A stretch of 64,000 nucleotides of DNA from Candidatus Bathyarchaeota archaeon. GTDB lineage: Archaea > Thermoproteota > Bathyarchaeia > 40CM-2-53-6. A program made the position numbers and the translations under genes. Each line of letters opens with the position of its first letter. Position 1 is the stretch's first letter. The notes under the pieces are model-generated. The model was not told the DNA's origin and searched no databases. It worked only from the letters and a program-made list of their open reading frames with translations. Location of the stretch: NCBI GenBank assembly GCA_005888635.1, contig VBAW01000016.1, positions 1-64,000 of the forward strand, given 5' to 3'. Shown piece by piece: positions 54,605-63,803 of the stretch.

Positions 54605-54851
54605 GCCAGGGTCTGACTACTCCTTGTCCGACCGGAGATAAATAGATATGGGCTATCATGATCAAGCTCAAATTATGTGCTTGGTCCCGTGGTCAATACA
54701 TGGGGCATGCTATGGAGTCGGGAAGATGCCAATCCCTAGGTAGGTTATTAGAAAGCAAGGAATAGAGAGAGAGTCTGCGGATCAGACACTTGCCTCTCGG
54801 ACGAGTAATAGTGCAGAAGGTATTTTTTGTGGTGGTGCTAGCTTTTCGAGA

Positions 54852-55595
54852 TTATTGTGTGACGCCGGGCTTTCTCAATAGAAAGCCAAGTCGGGGAAGT
54901 TTGAGTTGAATACCTCTCCCGCCGACGATGTCGAAACGCACTAGCCGAGGAATTATCTGACGCCGATCCATTTTCCGGACCAACAAGTATCTGTGGAGCA
55001 TCTGGTTCTCCTCAACCATCCTCAGTTCGACAACTCCATCGACCAGGCTTTCCACCTTTCTGAACAACTCTGGGTGAACACTTCCTGTGGAAAGGGTCAC
55101 GATTAGTTTTCCGCCTGCTTTCTTGACTTTTGCTGCGATGCTCTGGATGAAACTGATCGCATGTTTGCTCTCTGTCTCGCTGAATATTGGAATGAGAGAG
55201 TCGAGTAGTATGGTTACTTGTCGGTAGCCCAGTTTCTCCATTAACGTTGTAAGGTAGATACTCACATTTGTCAGGTCGTACGGCTGCGGAACTACCCCTT
55301 CAGTTACGCCCGCGGTGGCCGAGTAACAGTCCATTATCTCGAGCTTGTTCATCAGCTGATATTTTCTCGGGTCCCAACCAAACTCGTTCATCCTCTCCGT
55401 TATGTTCGCAGGGAACGTGTCATAGGTTACTATGATGCACGGCCTAGACCGAGTTAGCTCGTCGTAGAGTATCTGTTGTGCAAGTGTTGTTTTCCCACTG
55501 CCAGGGTCTCCTGCGATCAGGATTGAGGAGGCATCTGGAAGGCTTCCGCCCACTAGATTATAGAAATCCTTGAAAGGTGTGGATATCTTCTCCAA
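54852..55595 (-). CDS. KaiC/RadA-like RecA-superfamily ATPase
   Basis: 247 aa, single domain. Walker A is AGDPGSGKTTLAQQIL, Walker B is QVTILLDSLIP. The archaeal KaiC-like proteins of this size lack the second domain of clock KaiC and are generally signalling or regulatory ATPases of unknown target. It is divergent from the Lrp-type domain gene at 55789. Confidence 0.8.
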   Translation of the reverse strand: MEKISTPFKDFYNLVGGSLPDASSILIAGDPGSGKTTLAQQILYDELTRSRPCIIVTYDTFPANITERMNEFGWDPRKYQLMNKLEIMDCYSATAGVTEGVVPQPYDLTNVSIYLTTLMEKLGYRQVTILLDSLIPIFSETESKHAISFIQSIAAKVKKAGGKLIVTLSTGSVHPELFRKVESLVDGVVELRMVEENQMLHRYLLVRKMDRRQIIPRLVRFDIVGGRGIQLKLPRLGFLLRKPGVTQ

Positions 55596-55788
55596 GTACT
55601 GATTTGCACCCCGTGTAGCCGACCAGTTCTTCCCAGTCGCTATTGGCTTAGCTCAGCGACGGCGGGTATGAATGGGGATTGTAACTACCTTCAACTTTGT
55701 TGAAGTACACTTCCCGCGGCACGTTAGCGAAGAGTTAATCAATCATGTTCCGTCTTACCGCGCACCCTCGAATCAGGGATTACGCTAG

Positions 55789-56076
55789 TTGAAACTGGTT
55801 TCATATGTACTTATACAGCTCGCACCAGGGACAACCAAGACCGCGGCTAAGGCCATCTCCAAGATCAAAGGCGTGAAGATGGCTCATGCTGTCACAGGAC
55901 CATTCGATGTAATTGCTTTTGTTGAAGTTCCAGATCTTACTACGCTTTCGGACCTAATTCTCGCAAAGATTCAGAATATTGAGGGAGTCCAGAAAACTCA
56001 AACGGCTATTGTCGTGACGCCGGATGTGCTCAGGCCCAGTCTTCCACGAAATCGAAAGAACAAAAATTCTGCTTAA
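55789..56076 (+). CDS. Stand-alone Lrp/AsnC effector-binding (RAM) domain protein
   Basis: 95 aa from TTG 55789. VSYVLIQLAPGTTKTAAKAI, VTGPFDVIAFVEVPD and the terminal IQNIEGVQKTQT are the RAM domain of Lrp/AsnC, with no DNA-binding domain. Such single-domain proteins bind amino acids and assemble with Lrp-type partners. The C-terminal tail is basic. Divergent from the KaiC-like gene. Confidence 0.85.
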   Translation: MKLVSYVLIQLAPGTTKTAAKAISKIKGVKMAHAVTGPFDVIAFVEVPDLTTLSDLILAKIQNIEGVQKTQTAIVVTPDVLRPSLPRNRKNKNSA

Positions 56077-56130
56077 GGGACAGTTCGATAACTTCTGAAC
56101 AAGGGGAAGGGGCTCGTCTTGGGCGGACGA

Positions 56131-56265
56131 CTAGTCTGATTCGTTTTCCATCGAATCAGTCTTTGATCGCAGACGAGACTGAAGTTCGAGCAGGTTTTTG
56201 AGGATTAGGATGTCACCCAAGTCTTCCTTGTCTGTTGAGCTCTGATCGTTCTCGTCTGGTCGCAT
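56131..56265 (-). CDS. Possible 44-aa acidic protein
   Basis: ATG 56265 to TAG 56131. The product is acidic with an amphipathic helix in the middle (DLGDILILKNLLELQSRLRS). Too short for a family call. It sits in a 316-bp gap on the same strand as the next gene. Support is from protein-like pattern only. Confidence 0.4.
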   Translation of the reverse strand: MRPDENDQSSTDKEDLGDILILKNLLELQSRLRSKTDSMENESD

Positions 56266-56392
56266 AGGGGCCGTCTTCTCGTTGATAGTATAAGTGTTAT
56301 CAATACTCAAACAGCACGCATATTGATCTAAAATGGGTAAGCCTCGGCAGACTAAGAAACCTAAGAAAAAGAAAGAGATGTAGTGTCTTCCG

Positions 56393-57478
56393 CTAGATAG
56401 TTGGCGGAGGCGGCGGTTTCCGCACCTTGATGGCGAGGAGTATTAGGAAGAACGCTAGCCCGAATATTGTCAGAAGAACGATCGCCGACGTGGTTGTACT
56501 GGTTGCTGTGCTGCCAACATTTAGCTGAACCGTGGCTGTTGGACTGGTGATTGCGTTTTCAGACAGGGGACCGATTCTTTGGTTCTGATACTCTACGCTT
56601 AGTTGGTAGGATCCTTGGGGTATAACGCCGATCTTGGCGTCGCCTTTGCTATCGGTGATGATGCTTCTGCTCGTCTGGTTAACGAGCGTGATTGTGACAT
56701 TGGCTCCGCTGATTGGATTATTGTTATTGTCGACTACGTGAACTATTGCTGGGTAAGCTTGAAGGGCGATTGTTTTTGTCGCTGGACCGCTTGTTAGGTC
56801 GAGAGTTTGTCCGGAAGGCGTTATTCCGACGGTCCAACCTTCCCAGGTCGCTCCAGTCAACGTGTAGAGATCGTTGGACAGAAATCCTGAATACTGCGTG
56901 ATGGTAGTTGTCGTGCCAGCTGTTTGGGCAGAAAGACTAACTGAGGCGGGAGCTGGACTCAATGGGTTGCCTGAAGCGTCGTTGAAAGATAGTGTGTAAT
57001 GGAATTGCTTGTCAAACACGGCCGTGAAGCCAGCTGTCCCAGTGTAGTTGTAAAGAATTCCGCCGGTCGACCCCGCTACTGGAATCCTCAGCGTCGGATT
57101 GGTTGTCCAGACAACTTGGTTTGGTGTTCCAAAATAATTAGCCCATTCCTTCCAAACGTAGTGGCCCCCTGTTGAGGATCCAGTGAAGGTAGTGTTGCTG
57201 CTTAGAACAGTAATGGTATGAATGGTGTTATTTGCAAATGTGAAGGTTGGTGGAGAGCTCTGAGGCAGGGAGACTGTGCACTGATTTGAGCTACAGTAGG
57301 TTCCTGTACCATTGTCTATCTGGACCCAGATGGTCCCGTCGCTTGATGCAACATTCGAGCTGACCGTAACCTGGCAACCCGAAGTACAACCGGAGGTGGC
57401 GTATACGTTTCCGATGAGGAGCGGAACTAGAAATGAGGCGAGTAACGTGAAGAGTATCACTGGGGCTCTTGCTTTCAC
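56393..57478 (-). CDS. Exported protein with C-terminal membrane anchor and Ig-like fold domain
   Basis: 361 aa. Signal peptide ends near VYATSG. A beta-rich outer part follows, with cysteine pairs near the start (GCTSGCQVTV, CSSNQC). Residues about 240-315 look like a carboxypeptidase-regulatory or Big_1-like module (VVDNNNNPISGANVTI, DSKGDAKIGVIPQGSYQL). A transmembrane helix (AIVLLTIFGLAFFLILLAI) and a short KVRKPPPPP tail close it. A surface protein held by its C-terminus; function unknown. Confidence 0.7.
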   Translation of the reverse strand: MKARAPVILFTLLASFLVPLLIGNVYATSGCTSGCQVTVSSNVASSDGTIWVQIDNGTGTYCSSNQCTVSLPQSSPPTFTFANNTIHTITVLSSNTTFTGSSTGGHYVWKEWANYFGTPNQVVWTTNPTLRIPVAGSTGGILYNYTGTAGFTAVFDKQFHYTLSFNDASGNPLSPAPASVSLSAQTAGTTTTITQYSGFLSNDLYTLTGATWEGWTVGITPSGQTLDLTSGPATKTIALQAYPAIVHVVDNNNNPISGANVTITLVNQTSRSIITDSKGDAKIGVIPQGSYQLSVEYQNQRIGPLSENAITSPTATVQLNVGSTATSTTTSAIVLLTIFGLAFFLILLAIKVRKPPPPPTI

Positions 57479-57660
57479 TGTAAGCCTGGCCTCGACGTTG
57501 GTCGAGAAACCGGAGTTGTAGGCTTAGAAGCTCTTGAACCATCAGCCAAGGAGGCGGAGTAACATGGCGCTTAACAGGGCTCGCCTTTCCACTCGGTGCT
57601 TGATAGGCAGAAGTACAGTCGTTTCGCCCGTAGGTCCTTACGCGCTCTTTTACGACGTTG

Positions 57661-57669
57661 TTTTATATT
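57661..57669 (+). promoter_or_regulatory. TATA box of the aldehyde dehydrogenase gene
   Basis: TTTTATATT, 30-38 bp before ATG 57699, so the message would have a leader of about ten bases or fewer. Confidence 0.6.
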
Positions 57670-57698
57670 GTCCATCCAGAAAATAATCAGCGAACATT

Positions 57699-59156
57699 AT
57701 GACGGTTCAGCTTCAGAAGATGAAGATGCTCGTTGCCGGGGAGTGGAAGGACAGCGCCACCGGCGCCAGATCGTCTATTCTTGATCCTTCCAGCGGGGAA
57801 ATTATTGCCGAGGTTCCTAGGGCGTCTAAGCAGGACGCCAAAGCTGCCGTTGATGCGGCTAGAGCTGCTTTCGGTTCTCCTGAATGGCGGGACATGGATT
57901 CCGGGAAGAGGGGTAGGATTCTCACGAAGCTAGCAGGTTTGGTGAGGGAGAACTCGGATGAGCTGGCTAGGCTGGAGACGTCGAATGAGGGCAAGACGCT
58001 CCGGGAGTCAAAGGGTGATGTTGCGTGGGCGGCTCGGGCGTTCGAGTATTTCGCGGGACTCGCCGACAAGATTGAGGGCGAGACGATCCCGGTTCCACCT
58101 AAGCGGTTGAATTATACGTTGAAGGAGCCGTTGGGTGTTACAGTCCATATTGTTCCTTGGAATTATCCGATTGCCTTGGCCTCTAGAAGCCTAGCACCTG
58201 CACTAGCAGCTGGCAATACCGTTGTTATGAAGCCCTCTGAGCTTACCCCACTAACGGCGCTCAAGATTGGTGAACTGGCCCTAAAGGCTGGAACTCCAAA
58301 GGGTGTCATGAACGTGGTGACGGGTTCGGGCGCGGAGGTTGGATCAGCGTTGGTTTCTGACAAGAATGTCGACGGAATAGTGTTTACTGGCTCTGGCGAC
58401 ACGGGTCGTCAAGTTATGGAGGCAGCGGCCAAGAACATTACACACGTGGTAATGGAGCTTGGAGGCAAGAATCCTCACATTGTTTTCGCGGACGCTGATC
58501 TTCAGAGAGCAGTCAAGGCGGTGAAAGATGGGATCTTTACCAACGCCGGACAAATGTGCTGGGCAGGATCTCGCGCATTCATACACGAATCCATCTACGA
58601 CGGTTTCGTCAAAGACTTGGTGTCGAAGACCTCCGCGATGAAGATTGGACCTGGAAGCGAGGAGACGACGGAGATGGGTCCCTTGGTTTCAAAGTCGCGC
58701 CAAGAGACTGTCCTGGGCTATGTCAAGGACGGAGTCTCGGAGGGCGCGAAACTACTGTATGGAGGCAAGAGGCCTAGCGATCCACGGCTCGACAAAGGAA
58801 GCTTTCTCGAACCGACGATCTTCGCTGACGTCACAGGCGAGATGAAGATTGGTTGTGACGAGATCTTTGGTCCCGTGTTGTGTGTGACGAAGTTCAAGAA
58901 TACTGACGAAGTTGTGGCCATGGCGAACGAGACGGACTACGGTTTGTATGGGGGGGTCTGGACGAACAACCTGAAACTGGCTCACGACGTCGCGTCGAGG
59001 CTCGAGGTCGGCGGGGTCGCGATAAACGAATACTTGGTTACTTTTCCACAGACGCCGTTTGGCGGGTACAAGGACAGCGGGATTGGACATGAGAACGGGG
59101 TTCGAGCGTTGGAATACTATACGCGGACGAAGAATGTCTCTGTAAACCTCAGCTAG
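57699..59156 (+). CDS. NAD(P)-dependent aldehyde dehydrogenase
   Basis: 485 aa, full ALDH length. Catalytic Cys in NAGQMCWAGSR, general base Glu in VVMELGGKNP, cofactor loop FTGSGDTGRQVM, and PWNYPIALASR near the active site. It oxidises an aldehyde to the acid. The closest type by eye is the betaine/aminobutyraldehyde or broad-substrate class. Convergent with the thiolase operon; it may feed acids into that pathway. Confidence 0.92.
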   Translation: MTVQLQKMKMLVAGEWKDSATGARSSILDPSSGEIIAEVPRASKQDAKAAVDAARAAFGSPEWRDMDSGKRGRILTKLAGLVRENSDELARLETSNEGKTLRESKGDVAWAARAFEYFAGLADKIEGETIPVPPKRLNYTLKEPLGVTVHIVPWNYPIALASRSLAPALAAGNTVVMKPSELTPLTALKIGELALKAGTPKGVMNVVTGSGAEVGSALVSDKNVDGIVFTGSGDTGRQVMEAAAKNITHVVMELGGKNPHIVFADADLQRAVKAVKDGIFTNAGQMCWAGSRAFIHESIYDGFVKDLVSKTSAMKIGPGSEETTEMGPLVSKSRQETVLGYVKDGVSEGAKLLYGGKRPSDPRLDKGSFLEPTIFADVTGEMKIGCDEIFGPVLCVTKFKNTDEVVAMANETDYGLYGGVWTNNLKLAHDVASRLEVGGVAINEYLVTFPQTPFGGYKDSGIGHENGVRALEYYTRTKNVSVNLS

Positions 59157-59159
59157 TAT

Positions 59160-59570
59160 CTACTGTGATTCTAGTTGGTAGAAGACTCCTTCCCCAGCCT
59201 GTTTGGACTTCAATACGAGTTCCAGACCAGGCTTCAGATCTTTGCGATCGACTTCATTGCTGATGGGTGCGAAAACTCTCATGCCACCTTCGAGTTCTGC
59301 TAGACCGAGAAGGTAAGGGGTCGAGTCTTGGAAGACTGGCGGCGCGAAGTATACTTCGGTAAACGTTACGAGTTTTCCTTTACCCTCTATCGGAACCCAC
59401 GCGACCTCGCTGCCTCGACATTTTGGACAATCGGCTCGGGGTGGAAAATAGAGCGTACCGCATTCCTTGCATTGGGTTGCCATGATCTGGTTCTTCTCCA
59501 GATAGGATACCAATGCTGCGATCTTCGTTTGGGAGACGTAGCCGAAGCGTCCGAATTTCTCGAAACCCAA
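59160..59570 (-). CDS. DUF35 OB-fold / zinc-ribbon acyl-CoA-associated protein
   Basis: 136 aa. Rubredoxin-like zinc ribbon CKECGTLYFPPRADCPKC at residues about 34-51, then the OB fold (GKLVTFTEVYFAPPVF). In archaea this family partners thiolases, bridging acyl-CoA enzymes and channelling intermediates. Seven bp after the thiolase gene, as expected. Confidence 0.88.
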   Translation of the reverse strand: MGFEKFGRFGYVSQTKIAALVSYLEKNQIMATQCKECGTLYFPPRADCPKCRGSEVAWVPIEGKGKLVTFTEVYFAPPVFQDSTPYLLGLAELEGGMRVFAPISNEVDRKDLKPGLELVLKSKQAGEGVFYQLESQ

Positions 59571-59576
59571 CGCTAG

Positions 59577-60731
59577 TTACGCCCTGAGAATCGAGACTGC
59601 GGAATACATGCCTATTCCCCCAATGTTCTGGGCGAGTCCGATCTTCGCACCGTCAACTTGCACGTCTCCAGATTCTCTCCTGAGCTGATGGACTAGACTG
59701 GTGATCTGGGATGCTCCAGTTGCGCCCACTGGGTGTCCTTTGGAGATTAGTCCACCATCAATATTGACAGGGATTTTTCCTCCAAGCTCGGTCTCGTTGG
59801 TCTTGAGAAGCCTAGTTCCTTTTCCGGGCCGGGCAAATCCGAGGTCTTCGTAATTCAATATCTCCGTGATAGAGAATGAATCATGAACTTCAGCAACATC
59901 AACATCCGTGGGTTTTACTCGAGCCATCTCATAGGCTGACCTGGCCGCGTTCTTGGTGACTTCGAAGCTGGTCAGAGGACCCTGTCGCCCTGCGAGAGAC
60001 ATGGGACTTGAGGCGAGACCGAGACCCCCAACCCAGACAGGCTTGTCAGTTATCTTCTTGGCCTTCTCAGTACTTGCGACTATTAGACATGCGGCGCCGT
60101 CTGCGTTGGCGCAACAGTCGTAAAGTTTCAAGGGTTTGGCGACCGGGCGTGAGTGGAGTACCTCTTCGGTGGTGATGGGTTTCTGAAACATTGCTTGCGG
60201 ATTCTTGGTGCCATATTTTCGGTTCTTCACGGTGACTAGCGCCATGTCCTCCTCTGTGGTTCCGTACTTTGCCATGTGGGCGTTTGCGTACATTGCGTAG
60301 TAGGCTGGCATGCTTGTGCCGAAGGGAGATTCCCACATCACGTCACCAGCCCTTCCCATTAGTTCCTGAATCTCTCCCGAGGAGAGTTCAGTCATCTTCT
60401 GAACTCCAACCACTGCGATTACGTCGTGGAGGCGTGACGATATTAGCGACCAGGCGATTCTCAGTCCTACGGCGCTTGAAGCACATGCAGCTTCGACGTT
60501 GAAAGTGGGTTTAGGACTGAGACCGAGGTATTCTGATACAACGCCGGCGGGGGATCTCTGCTTATCATAATGGGTAGCTGAGCAGACGATCGACCCATCG
60601 ATCGCCGGAGACTCTAGTTCTGCGTCGTCGAGCGCACTGCTGTAAGCTTCGAACGCGAGCTCTCGGAGGGAAGCATCGGTTCTTTTTCCAAACTTTGAAT
60701 GCCCCACTCCTACAATTGCTACTCGTCCCAT
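59577..60731 (-). CDS. Thiolase (acetyl-CoA C-acetyltransferase / SCP-x type)
   Basis: 384 aa. Nucleophile Cys in EAACASSAVGL; later AEVHDSFSITE and GHPVGATGASQ carry the catalytic histidines. The short form with HDSF is the archaeal/SCP-x thiolase type that works with a DUF35 protein, present right downstream. It condenses or cleaves acyl-CoA. No HMG-CoA synthase gene is adjacent, so mevalonate synthesis is not indicated here; beta-oxidation fits the neighbours better. Confidence 0.88.
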   Translation of the reverse strand: MGRVAIVGVGHSKFGKRTDASLRELAFEAYSSALDDAELESPAIDGSIVCSATHYDKQRSPAGVVSEYLGLSPKPTFNVEAACASSAVGLRIAWSLISSRLHDVIAVVGVQKMTELSSGEIQELMGRAGDVMWESPFGTSMPAYYAMYANAHMAKYGTTEEDMALVTVKNRKYGTKNPQAMFQKPITTEEVLHSRPVAKPLKLYDCCANADGAACLIVASTEKAKKITDKPVWVGGLGLASSPMSLAGRQGPLTSFEVTKNAARSAYEMARVKPTDVDVAEVHDSFSITEILNYEDLGFARPGKGTRLLKTNETELGGKIPVNIDGGLISKGHPVGATGASQITSLVHQLRRESGDVQVDGAKIGLAQNIGGIGMYSAVSILRA

Positions 60732-60791
60732 AAACTGGATTCCGAGACTAATTCTGGCTCGTGCTGTAAAAGAAGGTTACTTGGAGGTGGG

Positions 60792-61100
60792 CTAGACGGC
60801 CTCTTTGGATTCAGCGTAGAGGAATGTGATTCCTCCAGTGGCGATCTTCACGCCGTGTCGGCCTGAGTCTCTTCCGGCTTGAGAATCAAGGGCTTTCTTC
60901 ATGCTGTCCAGATTGTCGAACTCCAGCTCTACGACCTGGTAGTAAGCAGGGTCACCGCGTGGGGCGCCAACGACCTTGTGGACTGTGTACTTCTTGAGTC
61001 CCGGCATTTGCTTGGCAATAGGGACGTGGTCCTCCCAGTACTGTTTGTCGAATAGTTCCGGATCCTTAGGTTTACCGAACAAAACGATGATCTTCGCCAG
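60792..61100 (-). CDS. EthD-family small protein, start codon probably CTG
   Basis: From TTG 61082 the protein is 96 aa (MFGKPKDPELFD). EthD proteins begin with a beta strand of the type KIIVLFGKP, and the frame upstream encodes exactly AKIIVL after a CTG at 61098-61100, with a TAG stop a few codons further up. CTG 61100 with AGAGG shortly before it is therefore the better start. EthD is a ferredoxin-like dimeric fold of uncertain function. Thirteen bp after the diiron protein gene, so likely one operon. Confidence 0.7.
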   Translation of the reverse strand: MAKIIVLFGKPKDPELFDKQYWEDHVPIAKQMPGLKKYTVHKVVGAPRGDPAYYQVVELEFDNLDSMKKALDSQAGRDSGRHGVKIATGGITFLYAESKEAV

Positions 61101-61112
61101 GGGCTCTAGCCT

Positions 61113-62114
61113 CTAAAAGCTGGTTGCTATGGCCTCGTTTTTCCTGATCTGTACATCGACGCCTTCAACTTCTATCTCGGGGATCGCGGGAACTTTGATG
61201 CCCATTTCTTCTATCTCGCCTCTCTTCTTCTCAATCGCCTGCCTCCAATACTTTACCTTCTCCTCCATCGTCAAGCATCCTAACCCCGAGTCTCGCGCAA
61301 TCTGCTCGAGTTCATGGTCGACTTTGTCAAAATCAGATGGTAGCCGCCAGAATTCGGACTTGTGCTCGTAGAGGAGTGGAGACAAAAAGATGAAGCCTTG
61401 TTTCATCTGGCGAGTAACGGTAAGTTTCTGTTCCTCCGTAAACTCTTGGGACATCGCTCGCAAGAGCGCCATCGTCGCTACCAAGTGCCGGGTCTCGTCT
61501 CTGGTTATGTTCTGGAACGATTGTCGGTAGACTTCGAGTTTGCTCGTCTGGCGCATTGAGTTGAATATTGTCTCGGCTCCGATCTCTGCAAAGAAAAATC
61601 CAGCAAATAGTAGCTCGGGAGAAAGGTATTCCCAGGCACCCACGAATCCCTTCCAGTACCTTCGTCCTTCATCGTAAAGGGTTTGTATGTTCCTCAATGC
61701 CTTCTGTTCGAAATCTGATTGGGGCTTGTATCCGTAAGGCCAGTTGGGGCAGAGTTTGTTGCAGGCTCTGCGGCATACTTCATCGTGACGGCATTCGTCA
61801 TAGGTGATTGATGCGAGCATCTTCTTCGTTGGATCCTCCAAGTTCAATTCTGCTGCTCTTACTATGCCGAAACCGAAGGCTCCAATGCCAGATTTCTCGA
61901 AGAGGGCTAGCTTTGACATCCAGTAGGCCTGAGCTATTCGCTCCTTAGGGTCGAAGTTCTTCCCGTCGAGTTCGTCCCATGGAAGGGTCGAGGGATTCCA
62001 GTTTTGAGCGAAGGACAGGTCGAATGCGCGGAACATCATCTCGTTCTTGATGGTCCAGTTTCCAGGGAAAATGTTCAGGTCCGCTTTGGGCTTGTCCTTC
62101 TGGGCCTTGGGCAA
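61113..62114 (-). CDS. Ferritin-like diiron protein (oxygenase/oxidase type)
   Basis: 333 aa from TTG 62114. Helical throughout, with metal-ligand sets YDECRHDE and TRDETRH (Glu-x-x-His in each half) and further Glu residues in AAELNLED and FAEIGAETIF, as in ferritin-like R2/AurF-type diiron enzymes. It could oxidise or desaturate an acyl or aromatic substrate with O2. The neighbouring EthD, thiolase and enoyl-CoA hydratase genes support a catabolic role. TATA-like ACTTAAAC at 62149-62156. Confidence 0.78.
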   Translation of the reverse strand: MPKAQKDKPKADLNIFPGNWTIKNEMMFRAFDLSFAQNWNPSTLPWDELDGKNFDPKERIAQAYWMSKLALFEKSGIGAFGFGIVRAAELNLEDPTKKMLASITYDECRHDEVCRRACNKLCPNWPYGYKPQSDFEQKALRNIQTLYDEGRRYWKGFVGAWEYLSPELLFAGFFFAEIGAETIFNSMRQTSKLEVYRQSFQNITRDETRHLVATMALLRAMSQEFTEEQKLTVTRQMKQGFIFLSPLLYEHKSEFWRLPSDFDKVDHELEQIARDSGLGCLTMEEKVKYWRQAIEKKRGEIEEMGIKVPAIPEIEVEGVDVQIRKNEAIATSF

Positions 62115-62183
62115 GTTATGTTCGTCTCGGTGATCTTCTCAACATATTACTTAAACGTGAAATCTTGAGGTTCTCTCGTTGAC

Positions 62184-62978
62184 TCATGTTCCTGAGAACT
62201 TGGGCTGACGCTTCTCAAGGAATGCTCTGACTGCCTCTAGATGGTCTTTGGTTTTTCCCGCTATATCCTGGTTCTGGGCTTCATACTCAAGGGCGTCGGG
62301 TAGTTCAAGCCGGCTAACTTGGTTCACTACTCTCTTTGAGAGTCCGAGGGCCTTTGTGGGTCCATTCGCAAGCTTCTCAGCAACGCTGTTCACGACGTTG
62401 TCTAGTTCAGTGCCTGGGACTGTCTGGTTTACTAGCCCTAGATTCTCAGCTTCCTTGGCTCCGACTGTTCTGCCGGTCATGATTAGCTCAAGAGCCCTGC
62501 CCGGGCCCAGGGTTCGGGTCAGGAAATAGCTACTGCCAGAATCGGGTACCAAGCCTACCCCGATGAAGGCTTGTTTGAGGCCCGCCTCCTCAGAGGCTAT
62601 TCGGATATCGCAGGCGAGGGCAATGCTCGCGCCGCTGCCTGCGGCGATGCCGTTGATTCGTGCTATAACTGGCTTCTCCATGTTTCGGATCCTTAGAATC
62701 ATCGGGTGGTATTTTTTTCGTAGGTGATCGCCAAGGGAGGGACGGGAGTCACCACCGTACCTCTCTTTCAGACCTGAGACGTCTTCGCCGGCTGAAAAGG
62801 CTCTACCTGCCCCGGTGATTATGAGACAACGAGTGGCCTCGTCCCTTTCCGCCTCTTTTAGCGCCCTGTAGAATTCTTCTCCCATCTTGTCGTCAAAGGA
62901 GTTGAGGGCTGCAGGGCGGTTCAGGGTGATTCTAGTTATCTGTTCCTTCCTTTCGACTAGTATGGTTTCGTAGCCCAT
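62184..62978 (-). CDS. Enoyl-CoA hydratase/isomerase (PaaG-like)
   Basis: ATG 62978 stands at the end of the previous gene and is preferred to the 63014 start. AFSAGEDVSGL and INGIAAGSGASIALACD form the oxyanion hole; VGLVPDSGSSYFLTR has Asp where hydratases have Glu, as in isomerases of the PaaG group. 264 aa. Acts on enoyl-CoA thioesters. Co-transcribed with the second hydratase gene upstream. Confidence 0.87.
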   Translation of the reverse strand: MGYETILVERKEQITRITLNRPAALNSFDDKMGEEFYRALKEAERDEATRCLIITGAGRAFSAGEDVSGLKERYGGDSRPSLGDHLRKKYHPMILRIRNMEKPVIARINGIAAGSGASIALACDIRIASEEAGLKQAFIGVGLVPDSGSSYFLTRTLGPGRALELIMTGRTVGAKEAENLGLVNQTVPGTELDNVVNSVAEKLANGPTKALGLSKRVVNQVSRLELPDALEYEAQNQDIAGKTKDHLEAVRAFLEKRQPKFSGT

Positions 62979-62979
62979 C

Positions 62980-63753
62980 TCATCGCCCCTTGAACTGGGG
63001 TGGTCGTTTCTCACTGAAGGCTTTCATTCCTTCCTTCATGTCCTGCGTCGAGAAGAGAAGGTAGAAGTTTCTTCTCTCAAATTGGAGGCCCTCCTCTAGC
63101 GAGGTGTCGAAGGCTTTCAAGACTGCTTCTTTGGCTAATCGCGTTGCGACAGGTGCTTTCTGTGCAATCTGCATAGCTAGTTTCTTCGCTTCCTCAAAGT
63201 AGGCCTCTATCGGGACGATCCTGTTGACGAGTCCATGCTTCTCCGCTTCCCGAGCAGTAATGGGTTGCCCGGTTAGGATCATTTCCATGGCGCGGAATTT
63301 TCCGATAGTTCTTGTCAGGCGTTGGGTTCCGCCTGCTCCGGGCATTATTCCTATGTTGATCTCGGGCTGTCCGAACTTTGCTGTTTCTGAGGCGATGATA
63401 ATGTCGCAGTTCATTGCCAGCTCACATCCTCCACCTAGGGCGTGTCCACTGATGGCTCCTACGATTGGTTTGGCTGTTTTCTTCAGTCTGTCCCAGAGTG
63501 CGAACTGGTTGCGCTGGATGAGGTCGACTGGGGTTGCTTCGGATAGTTCTTTGATGTCGGCCCCGGCTGAGAAGGCATCATCATTCCCGGTCAGAACGGA
63601 TGCTCTTATTCGATCATCCTTGTCGAACGCTTCGAGAGCCTCGACAAGTTCTCTGAGGAGTTCGAAGTTTAACGCGTTGAGGACTTTGGGTCTGTTTAGA
63701 CGAATGATACCGATGGGCGGTTCTGTCTCGACTAGTATCTGGCTGAACGGCAA
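62980..63753 (-). CDS. Enoyl-CoA hydratase
   Basis: 257 aa. AFSAGADIKEL and ISGHALGGGCELAMNCD build the oxyanion hole, and INIGIMPGAGGTQRLTR carries the second catalytic region; one of the two usual glutamates is replaced near PGAGG. It hydrates trans-2-enoyl-CoA in beta-oxidation. First gene of a pair with 62184; TATA box at 63785. Confidence 0.9.
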   Translation of the reverse strand: MPFSQILVETEPPIGIIRLNRPKVLNALNFELLRELVEALEAFDKDDRIRASVLTGNDDAFSAGADIKELSEATPVDLIQRNQFALWDRLKKTAKPIVGAISGHALGGGCELAMNCDIIIASETAKFGQPEINIGIMPGAGGTQRLTRTIGKFRAMEMILTGQPITAREAEKHGLVNRIVPIEAYFEEAKKLAMQIAQKAPVATRLAKEAVLKAFDTSLEEGLQFERRNFYLLFSTQDMKEGMKAFSEKRPPQFKGR

Positions 63754-63784
63754 GAGGGATCAGTTTTGCCGATCGTAGCGCGTG

Positions 63785-63790
63785 TATAAA
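63785..63790 (-). promoter_or_regulatory. TATA box of the enoyl-CoA hydratase pair
   Basis: TTTATA on the minus strand about 34 bp before the start at 63753, giving a very short leader. Confidence 0.55.
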
Positions 63791-63803
63791 GCGTTGGGAA
63801 TTC

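Noticed and set aside
56333-56383. A 16-codon Lys-rich frame (MGKPRQTKKPKKKKEM)
   Set aside because: Too short and low in complexity to support as a gene without conservation data.
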